From Clostridiales bacterium UBA2658 (GTDB taxonomy: Bacteria; Bacillota; Clostridia; Oscillospirales; Oscillospiraceae), in assembly GCA_002359425.1 (NCBI GenBank), contig DEMY01000087.1, positions 6,129 to 12,626 on the forward strand: DNA of 6,498 nt. Reading direction: 5' to 3'. Positions 1-6,230 of this stretch are shown here, piece after piece. Made by a program: the position numbers and the translations under genes. The first letter of the stretch is position 1; every line of letters begins with the position of its first letter. The notes below the pieces were generated by a model. The model made no database searches and was not told the DNA's origin. It worked only from the letters and a program-made list of their open reading frames with translations.

Positions 1-2
1 AC

Positions 3-212
3 GAGCCTGTCGGCCCCTTCGTTTTTCAAAAGATCGAGGAGGAAAAGTTCTACATCGAGCTGCACCCGAGCACGAAGCCTATGATTAAGCACCGTTTCCG
101 CGACATCCTGCGCGAGCGCGTCCCGGATTACGGCTTCATTGCCGACATCCGCTCCCTTGTCGAGGGCAGCAAGGATTTCGCAACGAAAATGCGCGTTTTA
201 AAAAAGCTTTAA
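3..212 (+). CDS. C-terminal fragment of an unidentified protein (possibly PaaK/CapK-like adenylate-forming enzyme)
   Basis: An open frame runs in from the left edge and ends at a TAA at 210-212, giving 69 residues that begin EPVGPFVFQKIEEEKFYIEL and end MRVLKKL. The start is outside the window, so the full size is unknown. The visible part is charged and looks like a small mixed alpha/beta C-terminal domain: a strand (FYIEL), a helix (KHRFRDILRERV), a strand, then a lysine/arginine-rich end. That pattern is loosely like the C-terminal subdomain of phenylacetate-CoA ligase / CapK-type adenylating enzymes, where a Lys/Arg-rich tail closes the protein, but no diagnostic motif is present and the family guess is weak. 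That it is a real coding end is better supported: it is open to the edge, has codon use like its neighbours, and is followed directly by a terminator-like hairpin. It converges on aroQ and is unlikely to share its regulation. Confidence 0.6.
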   Translation, partial: EPVGPFVFQKIEEEKFYIELHPSTKPMIKHRFRDILRERVPDYGFIADIRSLVEGSKDFATKMRVLKKL

Positions 213-227
213 GGGCAAAATAAAAAG

Positions 228-263
228 AAATGGACTGTGACGAATGCGCCGCAGTCCATTTTT
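228..263. terminator. Bidirectional intrinsic terminator between convergent genes
   Basis: A perfect 10-bp inverted repeat pairs AAATGGACTG (228-237) with CAGTCCATTT (252-261). The 14-nt region between them can add a short inner stem (241-242 with 247-248) around an AATG loop. On the plus strand the stem runs into five T residues (259-263). On the minus strand the mirror flank is also T-rich, because 217-230 of the plus strand is almost all A. It sits in the 59-nt gap between the stop of the plus-strand fragment (212) and the stop of aroQ (272), where a shared terminator for convergent transcripts is expected. The stem has only about half G/C pairs, so its strength is uncertain. Confidence 0.8.
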
Positions 264-271
264 ATATCTCG

Positions 272-706
272 TTATTTCTTCGCACGTTCCGCGAGAAGGT
301 CTACCGCTTTTAAATAGCCGTCAAAGCCCAGCCCCTTGACTGTCGCCACACAGACGTCACGGACAAAGGACACTTGGCGAAAATTCTCGCGCGTATCAGG
401 GTCGGAAATATGCACCTCGACCGTGGGAATGGCGACTGCGGAAAGGGCGTCGCGGATGGAGACAGAAGTGTGGGTGTAGCCGCCAGGATTTATGGCAATG
501 CCGTCCATTTTTCCATAGGCGGACTGAATGGCGTCTATGATGCCGCCCTCGTGGTTCGACTGATAAAAGGTGACGGCGATGTTCTTTTCATCGCAATGCT
601 TTTGGATCCGCGCACAGAGGTCATCAAGGGTCGCCGAGCCATAGATTTCAGGCTCGCGGACGCCGAGCATGTTGAGATTTGGTCCGTTTATGACGAGAAG
701 CTTCAT
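272..706 (-). CDS. aroQ: 3-dehydroquinate dehydratase, type II (AroQ)
   Basis: This 144-residue protein has the usual length and motifs of the dodecameric type II dehydroquinase, a cytoplasmic enzyme that removes water from 3-dehydroquinate to give 3-dehydroshikimate (step 3). Visible motifs are NGPNLNMLG at 7-15 with Asn12, Arg17 and the catalytic Tyr22 in the flexible lid, SNHEGGIID at 50-58, NPGGYTHTSVSIRDAL at 73-88 (substrate-binding Asn73), and EVHISD at 97-102 with catalytic His99. RENFRQVS at 106-113 carries the conserved Arg110. The common SN after the histidine is SD here, a variant I consider ordinary in clostridial members. The ATG (706-704) overlaps the TGA of the upstream aroE-aroK gene as ATGA. 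A strong GGGAGGA site (716-722) lies 9 nt upstream, inside the last codons of that gene. It is the last gene of the operon, followed by the hairpin at 228-263. Confidence 0.97.
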   Translation of the reverse strand: MKLLVINGPNLNMLGVREPEIYGSATLDDLCARIQKHCDEKNIAVTFYQSNHEGGIIDAIQSAYGKMDGIAINPGGYTHTSVSIRDALSAVAIPTVEVHISDPDTRENFRQVSFVRDVCVATVKGLGFDGYLKAVDLLAERAKK

Positions 707-1935
707 CTTTCAAAGTCCTCCCAGAGCGTTTTGATTTTCGCGGCGGCCTGCGCCGGGCTGTCCTCGTTTACAACGCATACGTCGCAGCGCGCCTCGTAGA
801 GGGGACGGCGCTCTTCATAAAGCGCCGCGAGCGCCGCGCGGTCCGGCGTCATGGGACGATCCGAAATTTCGAGTTTGTCAACGTCGCGTTTCAGCAGCAC
901 GATCAGGCAGTTTTTGCGCAGGGCGTTGTAGTTTTCCTCATCCATGACCGTACCGCCGCCGGTCGCAAGGACGATCCCGTTTTTTCCGGAAAGCTCCTTT
1001 ACCGCCTCCTTTTCAAGCGCCCGGAAATGAGGCTCGCCGTATGCTTTGAAAATCTCCGGGACAGGCATACCCGCATGCGCGGCGATGTAAGCGTCAACGT
1101 CGATAAACGCCCGGCCGAGGAGTTTTGCCGTCTCGGCGCCCAGCGTCGTTTTGCCGCTGCCGGACATTCCTGTGAGGGCAATGCTCCGGCGCTCGGAGAC
1201 GATCTTGCGGTAAATTTTCTCACAAACCGCCTCGTCCGCTTCCTTATCAAAGAAAAGTGCATCCGAGAAAACCGCCTGTGAAACGAGCATTCTAAGGCCG
1301 TTCGCCGCCGGAACGCCCCGTTCGCGCGCCTGCCGGACAAGCTCCGTTTCAAGCGGATTGTAGACGACGTCCGCAACGCCTGCGAGCTTCGGGAACGCGT
1401 CAAGCGAAGCGGGAACGGCAAAAATGTTTGGGAACATGCCGACCGGGGTCGTATTTATAACGATCTCAGCGTCCGCGTGCTTCTCCAAATTTGTGTAGTT
1501 GTCCCCGCCCCGGCGTGAAATCACAGAGACGCTTTTCGCCCCGGCCCGGCGCACGGCCTCGGAGCACGTGAGACAGGTGCCGCCGCTGCCGAAAATGGCG
1601 ACGTTTTTGCCCGCCATATCAATGCCGGCGGCCTTGCAAAGGGATTCAAAGCCGTGCAGGTCCGTGTTGTAGCCATAGAGCTTTCCGTTTTTATGAACGA
1701 TTGTGTTGACCGCCCCGACGTGCGCAGCTTCGGGCGAAATCTCGTCGAGGTAAGGAATGACCGCCTTTTTGTAGGGCACCGTGACGTTGATCCCGCAAAA
1801 ATCGCGCGCCCTCATGAAAACATCCAGCTCCTCTCGCGCCATGGGCATCAGCTCGTATGCGTCGTTTCCGAGCTGGGCGTGAATGTCTTTTGAAAAGCTG
1901 TGGCCGAGTTTTTCACCGATGAGTCCGTATTTCAT
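703..1935 (-). CDS. aroE-aroK: Bifunctional shikimate dehydrogenase (AroE) / shikimate kinase (AroK) fusion
   Basis: One uninterrupted 410-residue frame joins two consecutive enzymes. Residues 1 to about 246 are AroE (3-dehydroshikimate + NADPH to shikimate): GHSFSK at 11-16 (Ser13, Ser15), NVTVPYK at 50-56 (catalytic Lys56), Asn77, NTD at 90-92 (catalytic Asp92), the dinucleotide loop GSGGTC at 116-121, SRR at 140-142, NTTPVGMFPN at 161-170, and GLRMLVSQA at 213-221. Residues about 249-410 are AroK (shikimate + ATP to shikimate 3-phosphate): Walker A GMSGSGKTT at 256-264, DVD at 279-281, FR..E at 304-308, ATGGG at 324-328, lid SDRPM at 358-362, and YEERRPLYE at 373-381. Both active sites look intact. 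The AroE half is a little short for the family because the stretch between the SRR motif and NTTPVGM is compact. The joint, around SERRSIALT, has almost no linker. I chose ATG 1935 because MKYGLIG is the normal AroE start and GAGGG lies 8 nt upstream; a TTG at 1959 would overlap pheA. Confidence 0.95.
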   Translation of the reverse strand: MKYGLIGEKLGHSFSKDIHAQLGNDAYELMPMAREELDVFMRARDFCGINVTVPYKKAVIPYLDEISPEAAHVGAVNTIVHKNGKLYGYNTDLHGFESLCKAAGIDMAGKNVAIFGSGGTCLTCSEAVRRAGAKSVSVISRRGGDNYTNLEKHADAEIVINTTPVGMFPNIFAVPASLDAFPKLAGVADVVYNPLETELVRQARERGVPAANGLRMLVSQAVFSDALFFDKEADEAVCEKIYRKIVSERRSIALTGMSGSGKTTLGAETAKLLGRAFIDVDAYIAAHAGMPVPEIFKAYGEPHFRALEKEAVKELSGKNGIVLATGGGTVMDEENYNALRKNCLIVLLKRDVDKLEISDRPMTPDRAALAALYEERRPLYEARCDVCVVNEDSPAQAAAKIKTLWEDFER

Positions 1936-1942
1936 AGCCGTT

Positions 1943-1947
1943 CCCTC
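1943..1947 (-). promoter_or_regulatory. Ribosome binding site that fixes the aroE-aroK start
   Basis: On the minus strand GAGGG (1947-1943) lies 8 nt before the ATG at 1935 and shares two bases with the pheA stop codon TGA (1948-1946). This placement favours the ATG over an in-frame TTG at 1959, which would add eight residues (MKKLEGTA) not expected in AroE. It also suggests that ribosomes ending pheA re-initiate here. Confidence 0.75.
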
Positions 1948-3091
1948 AAGCTTCTTCAATGTAGCTGCCGAGGTAGCTGAAATCGTCTATCTCTTTTTCA
2001 AATTCGCACAAAAGCGCCGTGACGTCCGAAGCGCTCACATCCGCGCGCACATCAAAGTAGAACGTGAACTCAAAATCGCGCCCTGCGATGGGGCGGCTTT
2101 CGAGCTTTGTGAGGTTCAGGCCCAGCGCGGAGAATTTTGAGATGACGCGGCTGAGCGAGCCGGGCTTGTGCGGTAGCGACATCATGAGACTGATCTTGTC
2201 CGAGCCGGGGTAGATTTCAAGGTTTTGAGAGATGCAGATGAAGCGCGTGTAGTTGTTGTCGCTGTTCATAACGTCTTCCGCGACGATCGAAAGGCCGTAA
2301 AGCTCCGCGCACTCCGGGGACGAGAGCGCCGCGACGCCCCGGTCCTCGTTCCGAGAAGCCAGCCGCGCGGCAATTGCCGTGTTCTCACAGGCCGTAATTT
2401 TAATGTTCGGGAGCTTTGACAAAAACGCGCTGCACTGGGAAAGCGCCTGTTCGTGGGAATACACCTCGGTGATCTCCGAAAGCAGCACGCCAGGCTTTGC
2501 GAGCAGGCAGTGACGCACCTTATATTTAATGGAGCGCACGATGTAGAATTTATTTTTTCGCATGAGGTCGTAGACCTCGTTCACCGACCCCGCAGTGCTG
2601 TTTTCGATGGGCAGCACCCCATAGCGGCACATTCCGCCGGAAACGGCGGAAAAAACGCCCTCGAATCTGCCGAAATACATGACGCTGGGGCTGCGGAACA
2701 TCCTGTCCGCCGCAAGTTGGGAGTAGGCCCCCTCAATGCCCTGACAGGCGACAACCGCGTAGGACGGAAAAACGGGGTCAGTCGTCTCCTTTGCCGTTTC
2801 AATCCGCTTTCTGAGCGGCGCGTCGTCATAGAGATACCTGCTCTGGCAGGCGCGGCTGACACTGAAAATCGTCTCATAGACCGACTGCACATACCCGGCC
2901 TCGTCCGGTCGCGCAAGCTCCGAAACACGGGAGAGCACTTCCCTTTCGCGGCGCTCATCCGAAACGGACAGGCCGTTTTCCTTTTTGTACGCGGCAATTT
3001 CGCGGGAGCAGGCCATGCGCTCGGTCAACAGTGCGACAAGCCGCTCGTCGATGCCGTTTATCTGTTTTCTCGTTTTAGAAATATCTGTCAT
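1946..3091 (-). CDS. pheA: Bifunctional chorismate mutase / prephenate dehydratase (P-protein) with ACT domain
   Basis: This 381-residue cytoplasmic enzyme converts chorismate to prephenate and then to phenylpyruvate, the phenylalanine branch. Residues 1-90 are an AroQ-class chorismate mutase whose active-site residues match the E. coli set: Arg8, Arg25, Lys36, Asp45, Arg48, Glu49, Ser79 and Gln83. Residues about 110-290 are the dehydratase: GIEGAYSQ at 118-125, PIENSTAGSVNEVYDL at 161-176, SHEQALSQC at 212-220, and NYTRF at 280-284 with the catalytic Thr282. Residues about 298-377 are an ACT domain with KPGSLS at 309-314 and ESRP at 331-334, the site where phenylalanine normally acts as feedback inhibitor. 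The length is typical of the family. The ATG at 3091 is chosen because AAGGAAG (3104-3098) precedes it at good spacing and the mutase begins there; a GTG at 3184 would run 80 nt into aroA. The gap from the aroA stop is 13 nt. No monofunctional mutase is seen, so this domain probably also feeds TyrA. Confidence 0.97.
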   Translation of the reverse strand: MTDISKTRKQINGIDERLVALLTERMACSREIAAYKKENGLSVSDERREREVLSRVSELARPDEAGYVQSVYETIFSVSRACQSRYLYDDAPLRKRIETAKETTDPVFPSYAVVACQGIEGAYSQLAADRMFRSPSVMYFGRFEGVFSAVSGGMCRYGVLPIENSTAGSVNEVYDLMRKNKFYIVRSIKYKVRHCLLAKPGVLLSEITEVYSHEQALSQCSAFLSKLPNIKITACENTAIAARLASRNEDRGVAALSSPECAELYGLSIVAEDVMNSDNNYTRFICISQNLEIYPGSDKISLMMSLPHKPGSLSRVISKFSALGLNLTKLESRPIAGRDFEFTFYFDVRADVSASDVTALLCEFEKEIDDFSYLGSYIEEA

Positions 3092-3097
3092 GTCGTT

Positions 3098-3104
3098 CTT
3101 CCTT
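3098..3104 (-). promoter_or_regulatory. Ribosome binding site that fixes the pheA start
   Basis: AAGGAAG (3104-3098, minus strand) begins directly after the aroA stop codon (3107-3105), with its AGGA core 8 nt from the pheA ATG at 3091. It supports that ATG over an upstream in-frame GTG (3184) and fits re-initiation by ribosomes finishing aroA. Confidence 0.7.
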
Positions 3105-4358
3105 TCAGCATTCCGTCGTTCGCCCACCGAGCATTTTGAAATCCGTAAAAAAGCCGGGATAGGATTTATCCGCCGCCTGCGCACCGAGAACGGTCACGTC
3201 GCCGCCGCACAAAACGGATGCCGCCGCCGCTGCCATTACGATGCGGTGGTCGCCCATTGCGTTGACCGTACCGCCGGAGAGCTGCGGTTTTCCCTGAATC
3301 AGAAAGCTGTCATCCCACACCTCAAGTTCGCCGCCGAGATTTCGGACGAGCGCCGCGCAGGAGGCCACGCGGTCGCTCTCCTTCTCGCGCAGACGGGCAA
3401 TGCCGCGGATGCGGGAACTTCCGTTTGCCCCCGCCGCGAGGACGCAGAGCACCGGCGCGAGGTCCGGCGAGCTGTCCGTATCGAGGTCGAAGGGACAGCG
3501 CAGGGCAGCTTTGCAGGTGACGGCGTTGCCGTTTGTCTCAATGTCCGCTCCATAATCCTGCAAAATGGCGAGCAGCCGCCGGTCCGGCTGGAGGGAGTCC
3601 GCCGGAAGGCCCGTCACGGTCACCTCGCCCCCAAGCGCCGCCGCCGTGAGCCAGAAGGCGGCGTTCGACCAGTCGCCCTCCGCGTCAATGCGTCGGGGCG
3701 AGCAGTAGGGGCGGGCGGCAACATGATAGCCCGCATCCGTCTCCGTGACCATCGCGCCGAATTTGCGCATGGCCGAGACCGTCATGGAAACGTATTTTCC
3801 CGAGGAGAGCGGACTTGTGAGCCGAATATCGCAGTCTCCCCCTGTGAGGGGCGCAGCCATCAAAAGGCCGGAGACGAACTGCGACGAGACGCTGCCCGGC
3901 ACCTCGAAAATGCCGGACGTGAGCGTTCCGGAAAGCCGCAAGGGGAATTCGCGGCTGACAATGGTTTTTCCCCGACGCTCCAAGGCGTCCAGAAGATCGC
4001 CGACCGGGCGCTGCGGGAGTCTCCCCTCTCCACGTAGCTCCGGCGCCTCGCTCACAGCGGCGGCAGTGGGCAGGAGAAAACGAAGCGTGCTCCCGCTCTC
4101 ACCGCAGTTGAGAACCGGATTTTGTACGGCGTTTTTTACGGGCGTTACAAGAAGACCCTTCCCGGTGCGCTCGAACTTCGCGCCGAGGGCCGCGAGACAG
4201 CTTGCCGTCGCCTCAATGTCGCGCGAGGTCGAGGACAGCGTAATTTCCGTTTCCCGATTCGCGAGAGCGGCGCAGAGCAGAAGCCTGTGCGCGTCGGACT
4301 TTGAGGCGATGGCCGCGACCGTTCCCTTGAGCGGCGCTGGCGAAATTTTGACATTCAT
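3105..4358 (-). CDS. aroA: 3-phosphoshikimate 1-carboxyvinyltransferase (EPSP synthase)
   Basis: This 417-residue protein is slightly shorter than the E. coli enzyme (427) and is the cytoplasmic step-6 enzyme: shikimate 3-phosphate + PEP to EPSP + phosphate. Key positions are SKSDAHR at 19-25 (Lys20, Ser21, Arg25), the PEP-site segment NCGESGSTLRF at 84-94, LPQRPVGDL at 114-122 (Arg117), GSVSSQFVSG at 155-164, and DLAP at 299-302 (catalytic Asp299). Then come LREKESDR at 323-330 (catalytic Glu327, Arg330), GDHR at 369-372 (Arg372), and ADKSYPGFF at 396-404 (Lys398). The two-lobed repeat pattern is complete and nothing is missing. The PEP-site segment differs from the E. coli GNAGTAMRP form. 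The ATG (4358-4356) overlaps the aroB stop as ATGA and GGGAGAA (4370-4364) precedes it. Its product needs chorismate synthase next, and that gene is not in the window. Confidence 0.97.
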   Translation of the reverse strand: MNVKISPAPLKGTVAAIASKSDAHRLLLCAALANRETEITLSSTSRDIEATASCLAALGAKFERTGKGLLVTPVKNAVQNPVLNCGESGSTLRFLLPTAAAVSEAPELRGEGRLPQRPVGDLLDALERRGKTIVSREFPLRLSGTLTSGIFEVPGSVSSQFVSGLLMAAPLTGGDCDIRLTSPLSSGKYVSMTVSAMRKFGAMVTETDAGYHVAARPYCSPRRIDAEGDWSNAAFWLTAAALGGEVTVTGLPADSLQPDRRLLAILQDYGADIETNGNAVTCKAALRCPFDLDTDSSPDLAPVLCVLAAGANGSSRIRGIARLREKESDRVASCAALVRNLGGELEVWDDSFLIQGKPQLSGGTVNAMGDHRIVMAAAAASVLCGGDVTVLGAQAADKSYPGFFTDFKMLGGRTTEC

Positions 4359-5395
4359 AGCAGTTCTCCCAGCGCTGATAGCTCCATGGGCTGCAAAAAG
4401 CAGTCGCCAATATCGCGAATGAGAACGACCGTGATCTCGCCACCGCTGACCTTTTTGTCCGCCGCGGCGCAGCTTACGAGCGCCGCAGGGTCATATGGGC
4501 AATCGGTCGGAAGTCCGTTTTTTTGAAGTGCCGCCTTGATACGCGCGGCAGTCTCCGGTTTGAGATATCCGCCCTTTACAGAAGCGTCCGCAATAAGCGC
4601 CATGCCGGTCGAAACGGCGAATCCATGCGGCGTTTCGTAATTGCTGCATTTTTCAACCGCGTGGCCGAAGGTGTGCCCAAGGTTCAGAAAACGCCGCGCG
4701 CCGGTGTCGAATTCGTCCTGCTCAACGTAGGATTTCTTGGTATTGACGCAGGCGGAAACGATCTCCTCGATACGGTCTCTTGCCTCGCCCCGCTCGAAGA
4801 GCTCAAACAGTGCCGGGGCGGCAAGCACGCCGCATTTGATCGCCTCGGCGCAGCCGCAGGCAAAATTTGTTTCGTCAAGCGTTCCAAACGTATCCGTGTC
4901 GCAGACGACGAGGGACGGCTGGTGGAACGCGCCCGCCTGATTTTTGCCACTTCCGAGATCGACGCCGGTCTTGCCGCCGACGGAGGAGTCCACCGCCGCG
5001 AGAAGCGTCGTCGGCACCTGCATCAATCGAATGCCGCGCTGGTAGCTCGCCGCCGCAAAGCCCGCAAGGTCGCCGACGACCCCGCCGCCGAGCGCACAGA
5101 CCATGTCGCTCCGCGAAAAGCCCGCCGCGCCGAGCGCCTCCAAAAGCTGTCCGAAGGTCGCAAGCGTTTTTGACTGCTCCCCGTCCGGAAAGACGAATTC
5201 GGAGACCAAAAAGCCCGCGTCCGTCAGCGCTTTTTTCACGGTCTCGCCGTAAAGCGGAAGCACCTTATCGTCGCTCACCAGCATGACCCGGCAAGGCTTT
5301 GAAATGTCCGCAAGCAGCCGCCCCGTCTCCGAAAGAAGGCCCGCGCCGATGTGGACCTTGTAGCTTTTCGATGCGTTCACTGTGATGTCAGTCAT
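4355..5395 (-). CDS. aroB: 3-dehydroquinate synthase
   Basis: This 346-residue protein has the usual AroB length. It is a cytoplasmic NAD- and metal-dependent enzyme that cyclises DAHP to 3-dehydroquinate (step 2). Motifs in order: FPDGEQSKTL at 69-78, the NAD-binding loop GGGVVGDLAGFAA at 103-115, and RGIRLMQVPTTLLAAVDSSV at 120-139. Next are GGKTGVD at 140-146, KNQAGAFHQP at 151-160, AEAIKCG at 183-189, LNLGHTFGHAVE at 237-248, and HGFAVSTGM at 257-265. Expected metal ligands Glu184, His241 and His257 are all present, as are Lys142 and Lys151. In the last motif a Phe stands where Glu is common (HGEAV); I read this as a family variant. The start is the ATG at 5395: MTDITV fits a normal N terminus, and the ATG overlaps the tyrA stop in the 8-nt string ATGACTGA. 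The nearest strong SD-like run (GGAAAGGA, 5415-5408) is 12 nt away, rather far, so coupling to tyrA translation may matter. A TTG at 5473 is rejected because it would lie deep inside tyrA. Confidence 0.97.
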   Translation of the reverse strand: MTDITVNASKSYKVHIGAGLLSETGRLLADISKPCRVMLVSDDKVLPLYGETVKKALTDAGFLVSEFVFPDGEQSKTLATFGQLLEALGAAGFSRSDMVCALGGGVVGDLAGFAAASYQRGIRLMQVPTTLLAAVDSSVGGKTGVDLGSGKNQAGAFHQPSLVVCDTDTFGTLDETNFACGCAEAIKCGVLAAPALFELFERGEARDRIEEIVSACVNTKKSYVEQDEFDTGARRFLNLGHTFGHAVEKCSNYETPHGFAVSTGMALIADASVKGGYLKPETAARIKAALQKNGLPTDCPYDPAALVSCAAADKKVSGGEITVVLIRDIGDCFLQPMELSALGELL

Positions 5396-6230
5396 TTTCC
5401 GCGTCGATCCTTTCCTTCGTTGTGCGGCCCTCGCGCAGTAGCAGCCGCAGAGTTTCCGCATCGCCGTTTTCAAGCGCTTCGGAATATGCGGTCAAACGCT
5501 CGACGAGGCCGTCCAGCTCCGCCTTGAGCGGGGCGCTATTTTCCATAAAAAGCTGCGTCCACAGGTCCTCGTCGAGCCTTGCGACCCGCGTAAGGTCGCG
5601 GTAGCTGCCCGCCGAAAAGCCATGGTGCAACGCCGCCGTAGGGCTTTTCACATAGGCGTTTGAGACAATGTGCGCGAGCTGCGAGGTGTAGGCAATGACG
5701 CGGTCATGCTCCTCCGGCGTCGTACGGACGATCCTCTCAAAGCCAAGGGAGCGGTAAAACGCCAAAAGCCGTTCGATCTGCCCCTCGTCCGCTTCGGGAA
5801 ACGGCGTGAGCAGAACGGAAGCGCCCTCGAAAAGTGCCGCATCCGCGTTTTGAAAGCCGCCGCGCTCTTTTCCCGCCATTGGGTGCGCGCCGATGAAGGT
5901 AAAGGCCCGATTTGAAACGGCCTTTTGCACGCCCGCGCAAACGCTGCCCTTCACGCCGCAGAGGTCGGAGACGATACCGCCCGGCGCAAAGCTGTCCGCA
6001 TTTTCGGCAACCCATCTCACTGCGTCTTCCGGCCAGAGCGCCACAAGAACGATGTCGCAGCCCCGGAGCCGGCCGCAGTCCAAAATGCCGTCGCAGGCGT
6101 TCTCCCCGAGCGCCGCGTCCAAAACGGCGGGGTCGCGGTCGAAGCCGAAAACCGCATGTCCCGTGCGGCTTTTCACAGCCTTTGCCATTGAGCCGCCGAT
6201 GAGGCCGAGCCCCGCAATTCCAATGTTCAT
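5388..6230 (-). CDS. tyrA: Prephenate dehydrogenase without ACT domain
   Basis: This 280-residue protein oxidatively decarboxylates prephenate to 4-hydroxyphenylpyruvate with NAD(P)+, the tyrosine branch. The N-terminal Rossmann fold starts at once with GLGLIGGS at 7-14 and an acidic Asp31 at the end of beta-2 (GFD, 29-31), which favours NAD+ over NADP+. DLCGVK at 89-94 occupies the place of the more usual DxGSxK. GAHPMAGKERGG at 114-125 contains the catalytic His116, and SQLAHIVSNA at 183-192 contains His187. GFSAGSYRDLTRVA at 204-217 contains the substrate-carboxylate Arg211, followed by a helical dimerisation region to the end. There is no C-terminal ACT domain, unlike the longer Bacillus-type enzyme, and no fused chorismate mutase, so substrate must come from PheA. 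The ATG at 6230 overlaps the DAHP synthase stop as ATGA, with AAAAGGA just upstream; a frame extension to 6323 lies inside the DAHP synthase gene and is rejected. Confidence 0.96.
   Translation of the reverse strand: MNIGIAGLGLIGGSMAKAVKSRTGHAVFGFDRDPAVLDAALGENACDGILDCGRLRGCDIVLVALWPEDAVRWVAENADSFAPGGIVSDLCGVKGSVCAGVQKAVSNRAFTFIGAHPMAGKERGGFQNADAALFEGASVLLTPFPEADEGQIERLLAFYRSLGFERIVRTTPEEHDRVIAYTSQLAHIVSNAYVKSPTAALHHGFSAGSYRDLTRVARLDEDLWTQLFMENSAPLKAELDGLVERLTAYSEALENGDAETLRLLLREGRTTKERIDAEND

Noticed and set aside
1936..1959. TTG-initiated N-terminal extension of AroE-AroK
   Set aside because: It overlaps pheA and adds residues absent from AroE, while the ATG at 1935 has a well-placed SD and the family's normal MKYGLIG start.
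2453..3139. A 228-codon plus-strand open frame opposite pheA
   Set aside because: It lies wholly over the pheA coding region, lacks a convincing start site, and resembles no family. It is best explained as a shadow of pheA codon use.
2985..4037. A 350-codon plus-strand open frame opposite aroA and the start of pheA
   Set aside because: It is antisense to aroA and the pheA start, both with full catalytic motifs, and its translation is low-complexity and arginine-rich with no recognisable domain. Long antisense frames are expected from the codon bias of GC-rich genes.
5396..5473. TTG-initiated N-terminal extension of AroB
   Set aside because: It would overlap tyrA by 86 nt and add a basic, cysteine-rich segment not found in the family.
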